The notes: a model not told the origin generated them from the letters alone. DNA of 64,000 nucleotides from Viridibacillus arenosi (GCF_001955655.1 NZ_MSPW01000007.1:124001-188000), one strand, 5' to 3'; shown: positions 8,783 to 17,071, counted from the stretch's first letter. Made by a program: numbers and translations.

Positions 8783-9144
8783 GTGTAGATTTTTTGAAGG
8801 ATAAACCAATTTATCAACAGCTTGTAGATCGTATATGCGGTGATATTATTCGTGGAAGCTTAAAATCGGGAGATCGCCTTCCATCAGTTAGGGAGTATGC
8901 TGTTGAAGCCGGGGTTAATGCGAATACAATGCAGCGTGTATACAAGGAGTTGGAGCAAATGGATATTACGGAAACGAAGCGTGGTCAAGGTACATTCGTG
9001 ACGGAAAACCGTGAGCGACTAGCTGAATTACGCGAAGAGATGAAGCTAGGATTAGTTGAAAGCTTTATTCATAACATGGAGTCATTAGGCTTTACTCAAA
9101 GAGAAATGATAGAGGTACTGCAATCAAAGGAACGAGGTGAGTAA
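8779..9144 (+). CDS. GntR family regulator, YtrA subfamily
   Basis: A 121-residue repressor: an N-terminal winged helix-turn-helix (PIYQQLVDRI, LPSVREYA, NANTMQRVYKELE) and only a short helical tail for dimerisation, as in the YtrA subfamily, which usually regulates linked ABC transporters and is induced by cell-envelope-active antibiotics in B. subtilis. Start overlaps the upstream permease stop (ATGA). Stop lies two bases before the likely start of the ATPase gene. The palindrome at 7960-7981 is its probable binding site. Confidence 0.9.
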   Translation: MSVDFLKDKPIYQQLVDRICGDIIRGSLKSGDRLPSVREYAVEAGVNANTMQRVYKELEQMDITETKRGQGTFVTENRERLAELREEMKLGLVESFIHNMESLGFTQREMIEVLQSKERGE

Positions 9145-9146
9145 GT

Positions 9147-9857
9147 ATAATTACAGTTGATAAAGTCTCAAAAAAATATGGCAAAAAAACTGTATTATCC
9201 GATGTTTCTTTTACCATTCCAAAAGGAAAAATTATTGGGTTAGCTGGAGAAAATGGTAGTGGTAAATCTACACTGCTAAAAATCATTGCTGGTTTATTAC
9301 ATCCTACGAGTGGAAGAGTACAGCTAGATGGTAGAAGGTCAAATCGAGGAAGTGCTGAGCACATCGCTTACTTACCTGACTTGGATTTATTTTATCCATA
9401 CTTTACGGGAGAAGAACTTTTTCGATATTACGACACGCAATTTGTAGACTTCCATTATGACAAAGCTTGTATTGTGGCGCAATTTTTGAATATTTCATTA
9501 GATGTAAAATTAAAGAATATGTCAAAGGGTAGTCGTGGGCGTGTGAAGATGGCAGCTACACTAGGGCGAGATGCATCTTATTATTTAATGGATGAACCAT
9601 TCTCGGGTTTTGACCCACTTGTACGAGAGAATTTGATTAAAGGGCTAATTCAATTTACAGATTCAGAAACACAAACAATTTTTCTTTCGACTCATGAAAT
9701 TAGGGAAGTTGAGCCTTTGTTGGATAGTATTATCGTTCTTCAAAAAGGAAGGATTGTAGGTCAGGAAGAAATTGAAAACATCCGTGAAATATACAACCAA
9801 GATACGATTACATGGTTGAAAAATTTATTGAAGGAAGGTGACAAAGTTGGACAATAA
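9147..9857 (+). CDS. ABC transporter ATPase with non-canonical start codon
   Basis: A 236-residue ABC ATPase. Walker A GENGSGKST, the signature-like MSKGSRGR, Walker B YYLMDEPFSG and switch-His STHE are intact. In frame there is a TGA at 9138 and no ATG, GTG or TTG until 9381, which would remove Walker A. A good ribosome site, GAGGTGAG (9134-9141), precedes ATA at 9147 and ATT at 9150. Homologues normally begin M-I-x-V-x-x-V-S-K-x-Y-G, which matches ATA as an altered ATG. Start at ATA/ATT is therefore inferred. Partner of the permease at 8003. Confidence 0.8.
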   Translation: MITVDKVSKKYGKKTVLSDVSFTIPKGKIIGLAGENGSGKSTLLKIIAGLLHPTSGRVQLDGRRSNRGSAEHIAYLPDLDLFYPYFTGEELFRYYDTQFVDFHYDKACIVAQFLNISLDVKLKNMSKGSRGRVKMAATLGRDASYYLMDEPFSGFDPLVRENLIKGLIQFTDSETQTIFLSTHEIREVEPLLDSIIVLQKGRIVGQEEIENIREIYNQDTITWLKNLLKEGDKVGQ

Positions 9858-10770
9858 ACCAATTGTTGAACTCAAGAATTTATCAAAAACAATTAAAGGT
9901 AAGAAGATTATCCATGATTTAAATTTAGCTTTGTATCCCGGTCAAATTACGGGCTTTTTAGGACCAAATGGTGCTGGGAAAACGACAACAATCCGTATGA
10001 TGGTAGGGCTTATGAAGCCGACGAGCGGTGAGGTTTTCATCGATGGGCAGTCGGTCCAAAATCATTTTGAGGAAGCGATTAGCAAAGTAGGTGTAATCGT
10101 AGAAAACCCTGAGATGTATAAATACTTATCGGGCTATAAAAACTTGGAACATTTCGCTCGTATGAATAAAAACGTAACAAAAGAGAGAATTAACGAAGTT
10201 ATTCGCCAAGTAGGTTTAGAAAATCGTATTCGTGAAAAGGTATCGACGTACTCGTTAGGGATGCGTCAACGTTTAGGTTTAGCACAGGCTTTGCTAAATA
10301 AACCGAAGTTTTTAATATTAGATGAACCTACGAATGGCTTGGATCCAGCAGGTATTCGAGAATTCCGTAACTACTTACGTAAAATTGCGGAGGAGGAAGG
10401 CGTCGCTGTTTTCGTATCAAGCCACTTACTCTCTGAAATAGAATTAATGTGTGACAGAATTGCAGTTATCCAAAATGGTAAGTTAATTGATATGCGTGAA
10501 ATGAAAGATGATGAGCAGTCACACTATTATATTGAAACAGAACAAAATGCTAATATTACGACAGTCTTTGCTGATGCGGGTATTGCTTTTGAACAGCATG
10601 AAAAGGGATGGCTTGTACAGGCAGAGAAAACACAAATTCCAGCAATAGTGCAGTCGCTTGTTGCAAGTGACATTAATATTTATGCAATAAATCCTTATCA
10701 TAAAACGTTAGAAGATCAATTCTTAGAAATGACAGGAGGTGGCCAAATTGCTGAAACTAATTCAAAATGA
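9847..10770 (+). CDS. ABC transporter ATPase, BcrA-like
   Basis: A 307-residue ATPase with Walker A GPNGAGKTTT, signature YSLGMRQR, Walker B LILDEPTNG and SSHLLSE switch, followed by a C-terminal extension of about 90 residues typical of BcrA/antibiotic-export ATPases. GTG 9838 is in frame but abuts the AAGGAAGG ribosome site; TTG 9847 has correct spacing and is preferred. The gene overlaps the end of the previous ATPase gene and the start of the next permease gene. Likely energises export or removal of an envelope-active compound with the permease at 10748. Confidence 0.88.
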   Translation: MDNKPIVELKNLSKTIKGKKIIHDLNLALYPGQITGFLGPNGAGKTTTIRMMVGLMKPTSGEVFIDGQSVQNHFEEAISKVGVIVENPEMYKYLSGYKNLEHFARMNKNVTKERINEVIRQVGLENRIREKVSTYSLGMRQRLGLAQALLNKPKFLILDEPTNGLDPAGIREFRNYLRKIAEEEGVAVFVSSHLLSEIELMCDRIAVIQNGKLIDMREMKDDEQSHYYIETEQNANITTVFADAGIAFEQHEKGWLVQAEKTQIPAIVQSLVASDINIYAINPYHKTLEDQFLEMTGGGQIAETNSK

Positions 10771-11746
10771 GTGGATGAAGTTATGGCGTAAAAAAGCCAC
10801 TTGGATTATGTTAATCATGCTCATAGTAATAGTAATTGGTATGGCTGGGTTAAATAAGTGGATATCCTCTAAGTATGGCTCTACGGAGGATTCAACAGGT
10901 GGAACAGTGACAATAGAAAATGCTGAAGGAAAAGATGCACCAAAGTTGAGTTGGAAAGAACAGGAAAAGGCTATTGTTGCTGAAAATGACAAAATGCTAA
11001 AAGAAGATGGTCTATCTAAAGATGAAAAAGAAGATCTAATCGAGCAAAAAAGTATTTCAGAGTATCGCTTGAAAAATGATATTGCACCTGAAAGTGACAT
11101 GAGTACGGAAAGTTTTGTGTTAAACTCTAGTGGTATGTTGTCGCTAGTTACAATGTTTGTTGTCGTTATTGCAGCCGGAATTGTGGCAATTGAATTTTCA
11201 GAAGGCACAATTAAAATGCTATTAACGAGACCAGTAAAACGTTGGAAAATACTCACTTCTAAGTTCGCGACAGTATTATTATTTGGAATAGTAATGGCAG
11301 CAGTCACGTGGATTACTTCCACCATAATTGGTTTTATGTTATTTGATACAAGTGGTGAAAGTTACTTGAAATGGAATGGCAGTGAAGTGGTAGAACAGTC
11401 AATTTGGCTACGCTCATTGTATTTATATTTAATTTCATCAGTTAATATATTCGTAACTGCAACATTTGCATTTATGATTGGATCTGTTTTCCGTTCAAAT
11501 GCATTAGCAATTGGGATTTCAATGTTCCTATGGTTTATGGGAAGTACTATTGTTGTTTTCTTAAGCAAATATGAAATAGTAAAATATTTATTCTTCACAT
11601 ATACGGATTTAACACAATTTGTAAATGGTTATGTGATAGTTGAAGGTACAACAATGGCATTAGCGTTAGCCGTGTTATCTGTTTATGTAATTATTTTCAT
11701 GGTGATTAGTTATATTGTTTTCACTAAACGAGATATTACAGCGTAA
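10748..11746 (+). CDS. ABC-2-type permease
   Basis: A 332-residue membrane protein: one N-terminal transmembrane helix (about 17-37), a roughly 90-residue charged extracytoplasmic region, then about five helices including residues about 130-150, 173-200, 230-250, 260-280 and 302-325. This topology is usual for BcrB/ABC-2 permeases. TTG 10748 lies 7 bases after AGGAGG; the in-frame GTG at 10739 is inside the ribosome site. Forms the transporter with the overlapping BcrA-like ATPase gene. Confidence 0.85.
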   Translation: MLKLIQNEWMKLWRKKATWIMLIMLIVIVIGMAGLNKWISSKYGSTEDSTGGTVTIENAEGKDAPKLSWKEQEKAIVAENDKMLKEDGLSKDEKEDLIEQKSISEYRLKNDIAPESDMSTESFVLNSSGMLSLVTMFVVVIAAGIVAIEFSEGTIKMLLTRPVKRWKILTSKFATVLLFGIVMAAVTWITSTIIGFMLFDTSGESYLKWNGSEVVEQSIWLRSLYLYLISSVNIFVTATFAFMIGSVFRSNALAIGISMFLWFMGSTIVVFLSKYEIVKYLFFTYTDLTQFVNGYVIVEGTTMALALAVLSVYVIIFMVISYIVFTKRDITA

Positions 11747-11769
11747 TAGAGTGTAGTTAGGGCGGATAA

Positions 11770-11865
11770 ATGATGTCAGAAATGATGTGCATTATAGCAA
11801 TCATATTAGTTGGAGTTCTCTTTATATTTGGTGGTTTTTATGGAATAAAGAGATTTTATCAATAG
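11770..11865 (+). CDS. Possible 30-31-residue membrane peptide
   Basis: A short frame beginning ATG ATG 23 bases after the permease stop and ending in TAG. About 20 central residues are hydrophobic (IIAIILVGVLFIFGGF), followed by the basic end GIKRFYQ, so it would be a single-pass membrane peptide with a cytoplasmic positive tail. An AGGGCGG sequence lies before it. The operon terminator comes three bases after its stop, which places it inside the transcript. I know no family for it; it may be a small transporter accessory or chance. Confidence 0.45.
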   Translation: MMSEMMCIIAIILVGVLFIFGGFYGIKRFYQ

Positions 11866-11868
11866 TAT

Positions 11869-11916
11869 AAAACAGGCTGTTCACTATGAAACTCATAGCG
11901 AACAGCCTGTTTTTAT
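11869..11916. terminator. Bidirectional intrinsic terminator
   Basis: AAAACAGGCTGTTC pairs with the facing GAACAGCCTGTTTT around a loop that itself contains CTATG/CATAG. Ends the GntR/ABC operon on the plus strand and the chemoreceptor gene on the minus strand. Confidence 0.9.
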
Positions 11917-13226
11917 TAATTTAATTGGCTTGTAATTTCAATTAGATGGTCAGATGATGCAGATACTTGAGCAGCTCCTTGGCTCAAATCTTCAAGTAAA
12001 TGAGAAATACTAGTAATGTCTTTAGTAGTATTTTCATTTTTTTCTTTTATACCTGCAACCGCCTCTGCAATTATGTTAAATGATTGAGAAAGGGTACTTT
12101 GCATTTCAACACCTTTAGAGATTTGAACATCGACATCCTTAACTGAACTGGACATATTCTCAATGTTATTTTCAGTGTCTTTAATAAGAAGTGATACATT
12201 TCGAACAGCACTCTTCGTTTCCTCAGCTAATTTACGTACTTCATCAGCTACGACAGCGAAGCCTTTACCATGTTCGCCCGCGCGAGCTGCTTCAATCGAC
12301 GCATTTAATGCAAGCAAATTAGTTTGATCTGCAATGTCTGTTACTAGACGAACAATTTGTGTGATTTCATTAGAAGAAATACGTAGTCTATTCATAGTCT
12401 CATCTAATAAAGTGACGCTTGAAGACATTTTGTTCATCAATTTTGTTTGTGCGTCTAATAGCTCTCTGCCACTATCAGATTTTTCTTGAGTAGAAGTTAC
12501 GAACATTAAGCCTTGTTGAGTTGATTGAGCAATGTCATCTGATTGGCTAGCTAAAGATTGTAGAGAAGCAGTTGTTTCTTGGCTAATAGCACTAAGCTCT
12601 TGTGCCGTACTTTGAACTGAGATGACAACTTTTTGTTGCTTTTCATCTGAATTATCCCTAATACGATCTTGTTCATTTTCATAAGCCTCAATAACTAGCT
12701 GTTGTTCGAGATTTATTAACTTTGAAAATGCACTAATTGCTAAAGTCGACTCCTTTGCACTTAGATCTAGACTATTAACAAAATGAATGAAAGAGGTAGT
12801 TAAAGATTGGAATGAATTAATATACCACTTCGATTGTAGGCCTATGCGAACGTGTACTTGTGCGATAATCTTGCGTTGTTCAATGTAATCATCATTAATA
12901 TTACATTCAAACATTTCAGATAGGTGACGTGTTAATGTTACTTTTAATTTGTTGATTTTAGAATGCTTTTGAATAATACCCACTAAAGTATCAGATTGGC
13001 TAATAGCTTCATAAAATTTCTCAACCATTTCGTTGATGAGTTCCTGAGTCAATGGTTGTAGTTGTTTTAAAATAGCTAAATCTTGCTTAGTTAGATCTAA
13101 TAATTGAAATTGTTTTTGTATATCATGATGTCTAGTTACGTTTAAAGTAACTCGATTCATATAGTTCTCTGTTTGAAAATAGGGTTCTTTTTCTTTTCTT
13201 GTTCTTCTCATTGTCCAAATTGACAC
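11916..13226 (-). CDS. hemAT: HemAT-type globin-coupled aerotaxis receptor
   Basis: A 436-residue soluble chemoreceptor: sensor globin domain (about 20-185), linker, and methyl-accepting signalling domain (about 200-436) with the conserved hairpin tip [18 protein letters not shown]. There are no transmembrane segments. Alignment by eye to B. subtilis HemAT places the haem-ligating proximal His at residue 125 (VHVRIGL), with Tyr72, Thr97 and Trp134 at the oxygen-sensing positions. GTG start lies 8 bases after GGAG. It signals oxygen to CheA and thus motility. Single gene. Confidence 0.92.
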   Translation of the reverse strand: MSIWTMRRTRKEKEPYFQTENYMNRVTLNVTRHHDIQKQFQLLDLTKQDLAILKQLQPLTQELINEMVEKFYEAISQSDTLVGIIQKHSKINKLKVTLTRHLSEMFECNINDDYIEQRKIIAQVHVRIGLQSKWYINSFQSLTTSFIHFVNSLDLSAKESTLAISAFSKLINLEQQLVIEAYENEQDRIRDNSDEKQQKVVISVQSTAQELSAISQETTASLQSLASQSDDIAQSTQQGLMFVTSTQEKSDSGRELLDAQTKLMNKMSSSVTLLDETMNRLRISSNEITQIVRLVTDIADQTNLLALNASIEAARAGEHGKGFAVVADEVRKLAEETKSAVRNVSLLIKDTENNIENMSSSVKDVDVQISKGVEMQSTLSQSFNIIAEAVAGIKEKNENTTKDITSISHLLEDLSQGAAQVSASSDHLIEITSQLN

Positions 13227-13548
13227 GTCAATTTCTCCATTCTACTATAAGCGAAGTTTAGTTTATGATGATTCTATTCTACCATTTTTAACGTATCTAT
13301 AGACATAATATAGATTTCTTTTTATTGAGAATTTAGTAATATTTAATTAATAAATAAGGAATTTTGAAGTTAATATTAGAGGTATAAAGTAATGCGCCGA
13401 GTATTTGATGGATCTACTTATAAAAAAGCACCTTTAAAACTGACACAGAGAAGTGAACAAACGATGTCACATATTATTTCACCGTGTTCTTGTAGGTTGT
13501 CCATGCTACAATAAAAGAAATGTCTTGATGAAAAGGATGTATTGGTCA

Positions 13549-13752
13549 ATGGATCGTAAGCGAGGGATGAAATTTGCTTTACCAATAATGGCAGTTGTAG
13601 TGGTATCGGCGTTGATGTTATTGAATAAGGATTATACAGACGTTCCTTTGAACTCACGTATAATGATTGCCTTAGGTGCAGCATTATTTTCGGGTGCCAT
13701 TTCTTTTGTATTATTTGGTTTAAAAGATGCTAAAGACGATGAACTAAAGTAA
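13549..13752 (+). CDS. Small two-helix membrane protein
   Basis: A 67-residue protein: a basic N terminus (MDRKRGMK), a hydrophobic helix at about 8-25, a short polar loop with a second helix at about 39-57, and the charged tail KDAKDDELK. Resembles small DUF4229-like membrane proteins but the assignment is weak. Several in-frame ATGs lie upstream (13453, 13528, 13537); 13549 is chosen because AAAAGGA lies about 11 bases before it and the downstream sequence is protein-like. A TACAAT -10-like sequence sits at 13507. The 320 bases upstream to 13227 hold no other gene. Confidence 0.55.
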   Translation: MDRKRGMKFALPIMAVVVVSALMLLNKDYTDVPLNSRIMIALGAALFSGAISFVLFGLKDAKDDELK

Positions 13753-13753
13753 A

Positions 13754-13794
13754 ACGCAGACTCTCCTTAAATTGTGGAGAGCCTGCGTTTTTTT
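13754..13794. terminator. Bidirectional intrinsic terminator
   Basis: A 13-base stem (ACGCAGACTCTCC and GGAGAGCCTGCGT, one mismatch) with seven Ts after it, between the small membrane protein gene and the convergent corA. Confidence 0.88.
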
Positions 13795-14755
13795 ATGGTT
13801 TGAATAAGTCGAACCAACCTTTGTATTTAAACCAAACTAACATAGATATGGCAATAATAAGCATAATAGCTAGAACGATAAAGTAGCTGTAATGCCAATG
13901 TAATTCGGGCATATTTTCAAAGTTCATACCGTATACACCAGCTATAAAGGTTAGTGGAATGAAAATAGATGAGATAATGGTCAAGATCATCATAATGCCG
14001 TTCATGCGACTGGCATTCATAGACATATGACTATCTCGCATATCAGCAGTAAGCTCACGGTTTGATTCAACCATTTCTGTTAGCTTTATCAAATGGTCAT
14101 GAATATCGACAAAGTAAGCACGTTCGGATTTGATCAATGTAAAGCGTTCGGAGTTTAAAATACGATATAAAAGGTCGCGCATAGGTAAAATGGTACGTCG
14201 AATATGAAGTAAATCACTACGTAAATCAAATACATAGCGCATAGATTTTGTGTTGCTTTGATAATTTAGCTCGTCCTCAATTGTATTTAAATGATCTTCA
14301 ATGTTGTAGACCATTGGGAAATAGCTATCTACGATTTTATCTATTGCTTGATAAGCGACGAAAATAGCGCCACTTTCCCAATACTGTGGTTGATCATGTA
14401 TACGTGAACGGACGATATCAAATTCAGGAACTGGCGATTTATGAAAAGTCACAATAAATTTTTCGGAAACGAACATATTGACCTCTTCGGCTTCAAAGGT
14501 TTCTTCGTTTAACTTATGCGCAACCAAAAATTGGTAGTCGTCATAATAATCGAGTTTTGGTCGTTGTAATCGCATTAAACAGTCTTCAATAGCTAGTGGG
14601 TGAAAGTGAAAGAATGTGTCTAGCAGTAGTTCTTCTTCCACAGTAGGTTCATCAAAATCAACCCAATACCATTCAAAAGGATTATTTCGTAATTCTTCTA
14701 GCGGAAAATTAATTTTTAGTTCTTGATTATTAGTAATGCCAAGGGTCCGAATCAT
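13793..14755 (-). CDS. corA: CorA-family magnesium transporter
   Basis: A 320-residue CorA/MIT-family divalent cation channel. A long cytoplasmic alpha/beta and helical N-terminal domain is followed by two C-terminal transmembrane helices; the YGMN selectivity signature lies in the loop between them, followed by FENMPELHW. The basic tail after the last helix is also typical. ATG start is 6 bases after TGAGGACG. Single gene. No M-box riboswitch is evident in its 150-base upstream region. Confidence 0.93.
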   Translation of the reverse strand: MIRTLGITNNQELKINFPLEELRNNPFEWYWVDFDEPTVEEELLLDTFFHFHPLAIEDCLMRLQRPKLDYYDDYQFLVAHKLNEETFEAEEVNMFVSEKFIVTFHKSPVPEFDIVRSRIHDQPQYWESGAIFVAYQAIDKIVDSYFPMVYNIEDHLNTIEDELNYQSNTKSMRYVFDLRSDLLHIRRTILPMRDLLYRILNSERFTLIKSERAYFVDIHDHLIKLTEMVESNRELTADMRDSHMSMNASRMNGIMMILTIISSIFIPLTFIAGVYGMNFENMPELHWHYSYFIVLAIMLIIAISMLVWFKYKGWFDLFKP

Positions 14756-14856
14756 AGATCGTCCTCATTTCAACTAGTGTATAACTATCCTCTCATAAAC
14801 GGTATCGTATTGTCACGGGAAGATGCTGAATGAAACATAAGATAAATAGAAATAAA

Positions 14857-14892
14857 AAAGAGGGCGCTTATGCATAGCTGCCCTCTTATATA
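14857..14892 (-). terminator. Intrinsic terminator
   Basis: AAGAGGGC and GCCCTCTT form an 8-base stem around a 15-base loop, with an A-run on its plus-strand left side (T-run on the minus strand). It ends the small secreted/membrane protein gene at 14904. Confidence 0.75.
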
Positions 14893-14903
14893 TTTTATGG
14901 TAT

Positions 14904-15173
14904 TTATTTATCACTTAGGAAAAGGCTTGATAAAAATTGATCTCGATGACTTTTATCGGTTGAGTCTTCGATAGTATTCTGATCTTGATACAGAACATCT
15001 GACTCACTTATTGAATTGATGATTTTTATTTTATGCTCAATGGTTTTAGAGCATGAGGAAGTTTTAGATTCGCAATCATTTGAAAATGAATTTTTCAATA
15101 AACAATAAGGCATTACAATGAAAATGATTAAGCATAATGCGATGCTACCGATGAATAATAATGCTTTTTTCAA
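14904..15173 (-). CDS. Small hypothetical protein with N-terminal membrane helix
   Basis: An 89-residue protein: MKKALLFIG followed by a hydrophobic helix to about residue 26, then a polar exported portion with two Cys (CESKTSSC, residues about 34-41). It could be an anchored or secreted peptide; no lipobox is present. Starts at TTG, 8 bases after GAGAGGAG. Family not recognised. Single gene with its own terminator. Confidence 0.55.
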   Translation of the reverse strand: MKKALLFIGSIALCLIIFIVMPYCLLKNSFSNDCESKTSSCSKTIEHKIKIINSISESDVLYQDQNTIEDSTDKSHRDQFLSSLFLSDK

Positions 15174-15324
15174 AGGAAAAACTCCTCTCTTACTTTTGTT
15201 ACTTCAGAGGACGAATCGAAATAAAGAATGTTCCTTTTTTTTATGAGGATATGAAACTAATGGATTTTTTAATCGTATAAATAGAATAAGAAACATATTA
15301 ATTTATGAAAGTGAGTTGCTCTAA

Positions 15325-15630
15325 GTGGAATCTAAAGGGTTAAAAGTGATTCTTCACGCAAGTGCATTTTTTGCGCCGTGTTTAGTGCCAATCCTATTCT
15401 ATATTTTTATTGAAGATAAACAGATTAAGCGTTTGTCCATTCAAGCGCTATTGTTCCAATTTGTTATGTGGGTATTAGTCATTGTATCAGGGATATTTAG
15501 TTTTTTATTAATTGGACTTCCGTTCTTAGTAGTCTTTTTGATTATGGGCGTTGTCATTCCAGTAATAGGTATTGTAAAGGCTCTTAATGATACAGAGTGG
15601 AATTACCCGATTGTTGGGAAATGGTATTGA
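15325..15630 (+). CDS. DUF4870 domain membrane protein
   Basis: A 101-residue protein with three hydrophobic segments (about 9-28, 42-65, 66-85) and the DUF4870 pattern: an N-terminal HASAFFAP segment, the SIQALLFQ motif after the first loop, and a C terminus ending in a WxYPxxGKW-like sequence. Function unknown. GTG start about 9 bases after AAGTGAG. Single gene with a good terminator 6 bases after the stop. Confidence 0.75.
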   Translation: MESKGLKVILHASAFFAPCLVPILFYIFIEDKQIKRLSIQALLFQFVMWVLVIVSGIFSFLLIGLPFLVVFLIMGVVIPVIGIVKALNDTEWNYPIVGKWY

Positions 15631-15635
15631 TTTGA

Positions 15636-15680
15636 AAAACCGCGATGGCAATTGCTGTCGCGGTTTTTGTTTTGACCGAA
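15636..15680 (+). terminator. Intrinsic terminator
   Basis: AACCGCGA and TCGCGGTT form a stem around GGCAATTGC, followed by TTTTTGTTTT. It ends the DUF4870 gene. Confidence 0.9.
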
Positions 15681-15689
15681 TATTAGATA

Positions 15690-15935
15690 AGTGAAACGGG
15701 TATCTTGAGAAAGTAGGATGTTTTTCGAGCAACTGTTACGATGGGACGACTAAGATTTACGATCTTCCTTAAAATGAGTGTTTTTAGTACTTCTTCTGCT
15801 CACCAGCCTCGACATGGCTCCGAGGTAACTGCCACTTTCTTGAACGAAAACTGAAAAGACATTTTCGATTTGAAGGTATGGGTGCTTCTCGAGGCTAAAC
15901 AGGTACCTTACACATTTCAATGAGCATTTCAATTG
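15690..15935. repeat. Gene-free block, candidate dispersed repeat
   Basis: About 245 bases with no credible gene between a terminator and the ctsR promoter. It reads as richer in G and C than the flanking intergenic DNA and contains related outward segments (TTGAGAAAGTAG near 15703; the inverse-like CCACTTTCTTGAA near 15832) and a CCTCG/CGAGG hairpin near 15807. A 76-codon reverse frame through it lacks a ribosome site and protein-like character. Repeat status is suspected, not shown; only one copy is in the window. Confidence 0.3.
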
Positions 15936-15962
15936 CGTGTTTTTTATTAGGCTGTGTATAAT
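15933..15962 (+). promoter_or_regulatory. SigA-type promoter of the ctsR operon
   Basis: TTGCGT (15933-15938), 18-base spacer, consensus TATAAT (15957-15962). The CtsR operator begins 13 bases downstream, over the expected transcription start. Confidence 0.75.
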
Positions 15963-15974
15963 GTAATCAAATAT

Positions 15975-15991
15975 AGTCAAAGATAGTCAAA
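15975..15991 (+). promoter_or_regulatory. CtsR operator (heptad direct repeat)
   Basis: AGTCAAA-GAT-AGTCAAA is an exact match to the CtsR consensus RGTCAAANNNRGTCAAA. It lies just downstream of the -10 element of the operon encoding CtsR, giving autorepressed, heat-inducible expression. Confidence 0.95.
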
Positions 15992-16021
15992 GTCAGTGAT
16001 GCAAGCGAGGTGGAATTTGAA

Positions 16022-16492
16022 ATGCGTAATATCTCTGACATAATAGAAGGTTATTTGAAAGAGGTTATCGAATTAGGTGGAGAGGGACATATTGAGATTA
16101 AACGGAGTGAAATTGCTGATAAATTTCAATGCGTACCCTCCCAAATTAATTATGTGATAAATACTCGATTTACCGCCGAGCGTGGCTATTTAGTTGAAAG
16201 TAAACGTGGCGGTGGAGGATATATAAGAATTTTACGTGTTAAAGCTAGTTCAAAGGCGGATTTAATTGACCAAGTGATTGAGCAAGTGAACGAAGGTGCT
16301 TCACAAACTATGACGAATGATTTAATTTTCCGTTTAATTGACGAAGGTGTAATTACGAAAAGAGAAGCTAAAATGATGTTAGCAGCTCTTGATCGTTCTG
16401 TGTTACGAATAAATTTACCGGTACGTGATGAGCTTCGCGCGCGTATCCTACAAGCAATGCTACTGACTATAAAATATGACAAGCAATTGTAA
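16022..16492 (+). CDS. ctsR: Transcriptional repressor CtsR
   Basis: A 156-residue repressor of class III heat-shock genes. The N-terminal winged helix-turn-helix contains EIADKFQCVPSQINYVI and the heat-sensing glycine-rich wing RGGGGYIR; the C-terminal helical domain is the McsB-recognised dimer part. ATG 16022 is 8 bases after GCGAGGTGG; an in-frame GTG at 16010 is inside that site. First gene of ctsR-mcsA-mcsB-clpC, with its own operator upstream. Confidence 0.97.
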   Translation: MRNISDIIEGYLKEVIELGGEGHIEIKRSEIADKFQCVPSQINYVINTRFTAERGYLVESKRGGGGYIRILRVKASSKADLIDQVIEQVNEGASQTMTNDLIFRLIDEGVITKREAKMMLAALDRSVLRINLPVRDELRARILQAMLLTIKYDKQL

Positions 16493-16507
16493 AAGAGGTG
16501 CGAGGGT

Positions 16508-17071
16508 ATGATTTGTGAAAACTGTAAACAAAGACCGGCCACTATCACGGTGACACAAATGAAGAATGGCAAAAAAACGACAAGGCATTTCTGTGAAGTG
16601 TGCAATAAACAACTTGATTCTTTCCATTTGAACCTCGATTTTAATGCCGATCCAATTTCAATGCATAAACTTTTTTCAAATTGGTTTGGTACACCGAGTT
16701 GGTCAGTTGCAGCACCAAATGTAAATGAGCAGAAAATGCAGGAACAGGAGAATTGTCCTGAATGCGGCATGACATACCATCAATTTTTGAACGAGGGAAA
16801 ATTTAATTGCCCTGGTTGTTATGAAACTTTTAAAGAGCAGTTACCTCAGGTATTAAAACGTTTGCATAATGGAGCAGTGGAACACATTGGAAAAGTGCCA
16901 GGATCTATTAATGAGCTATACCAATTAAAAAGACAAATCGAGGCAATTCGGTTGGACATGAAAGTGGCCATAGAGGAAGAGCGGTTTGAAGATGCAGCGG
17001 CAATGCGGGATAATGTCCGTACTCTTGAAAAAAAGTTACAAGTAGGGGGTGAGTCTCAAGATGAACATTGA
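16508..17071 (+). CDS. mcsA: Protein-arginine kinase activator McsA
   Basis: A 187-residue zinc protein that activates the arginine kinase McsB. Paired CxxC motifs are visible at Cys3/Cys6, Cys29/Cys32, and further on at CPEC and CPGC. A C-terminal UVR-like coiled coil (residues about 140-178, AIEEERFEDAAAMRD) completes the family layout. The 3' end overlaps mcsB by 11 bases, indicating coupled translation. Part of the CtsR-controlled operon. Confidence 0.96.
   Translation: MICENCKQRPATITVTQMKNGKKTTRHFCEVCNKQLDSFHLNLDFNADPISMHKLFSNWFGTPSWSVAAPNVNEQKMQEQENCPECGMTYHQFLNEGKFNCPGCYETFKEQLPQVLKRLHNGAVEHIGKVPGSINELYQLKRQIEAIRLDMKVAIEEERFEDAAAMRDNVRTLEKKLQVGGESQDEH

Noticed and set aside
9381-9857. 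Short 158-residue ATPase starting at TTG 9381
   Set aside because: It would lack Walker A, which is intact in the same frame upstream; no ribosome site precedes 9381.
10762-11325. 187-codon reverse frame opposite the ABC permease
   Set aside because: It mirrors a strongly supported gene with intact membrane topology and has no supporting ribosome site or family.
15750-15980. Reverse-strand 76-codon frame in the gene-free block
   Set aside because: No ribosome site, no recognisable family and unusual composition; it extends through the ctsR promoter and operator.
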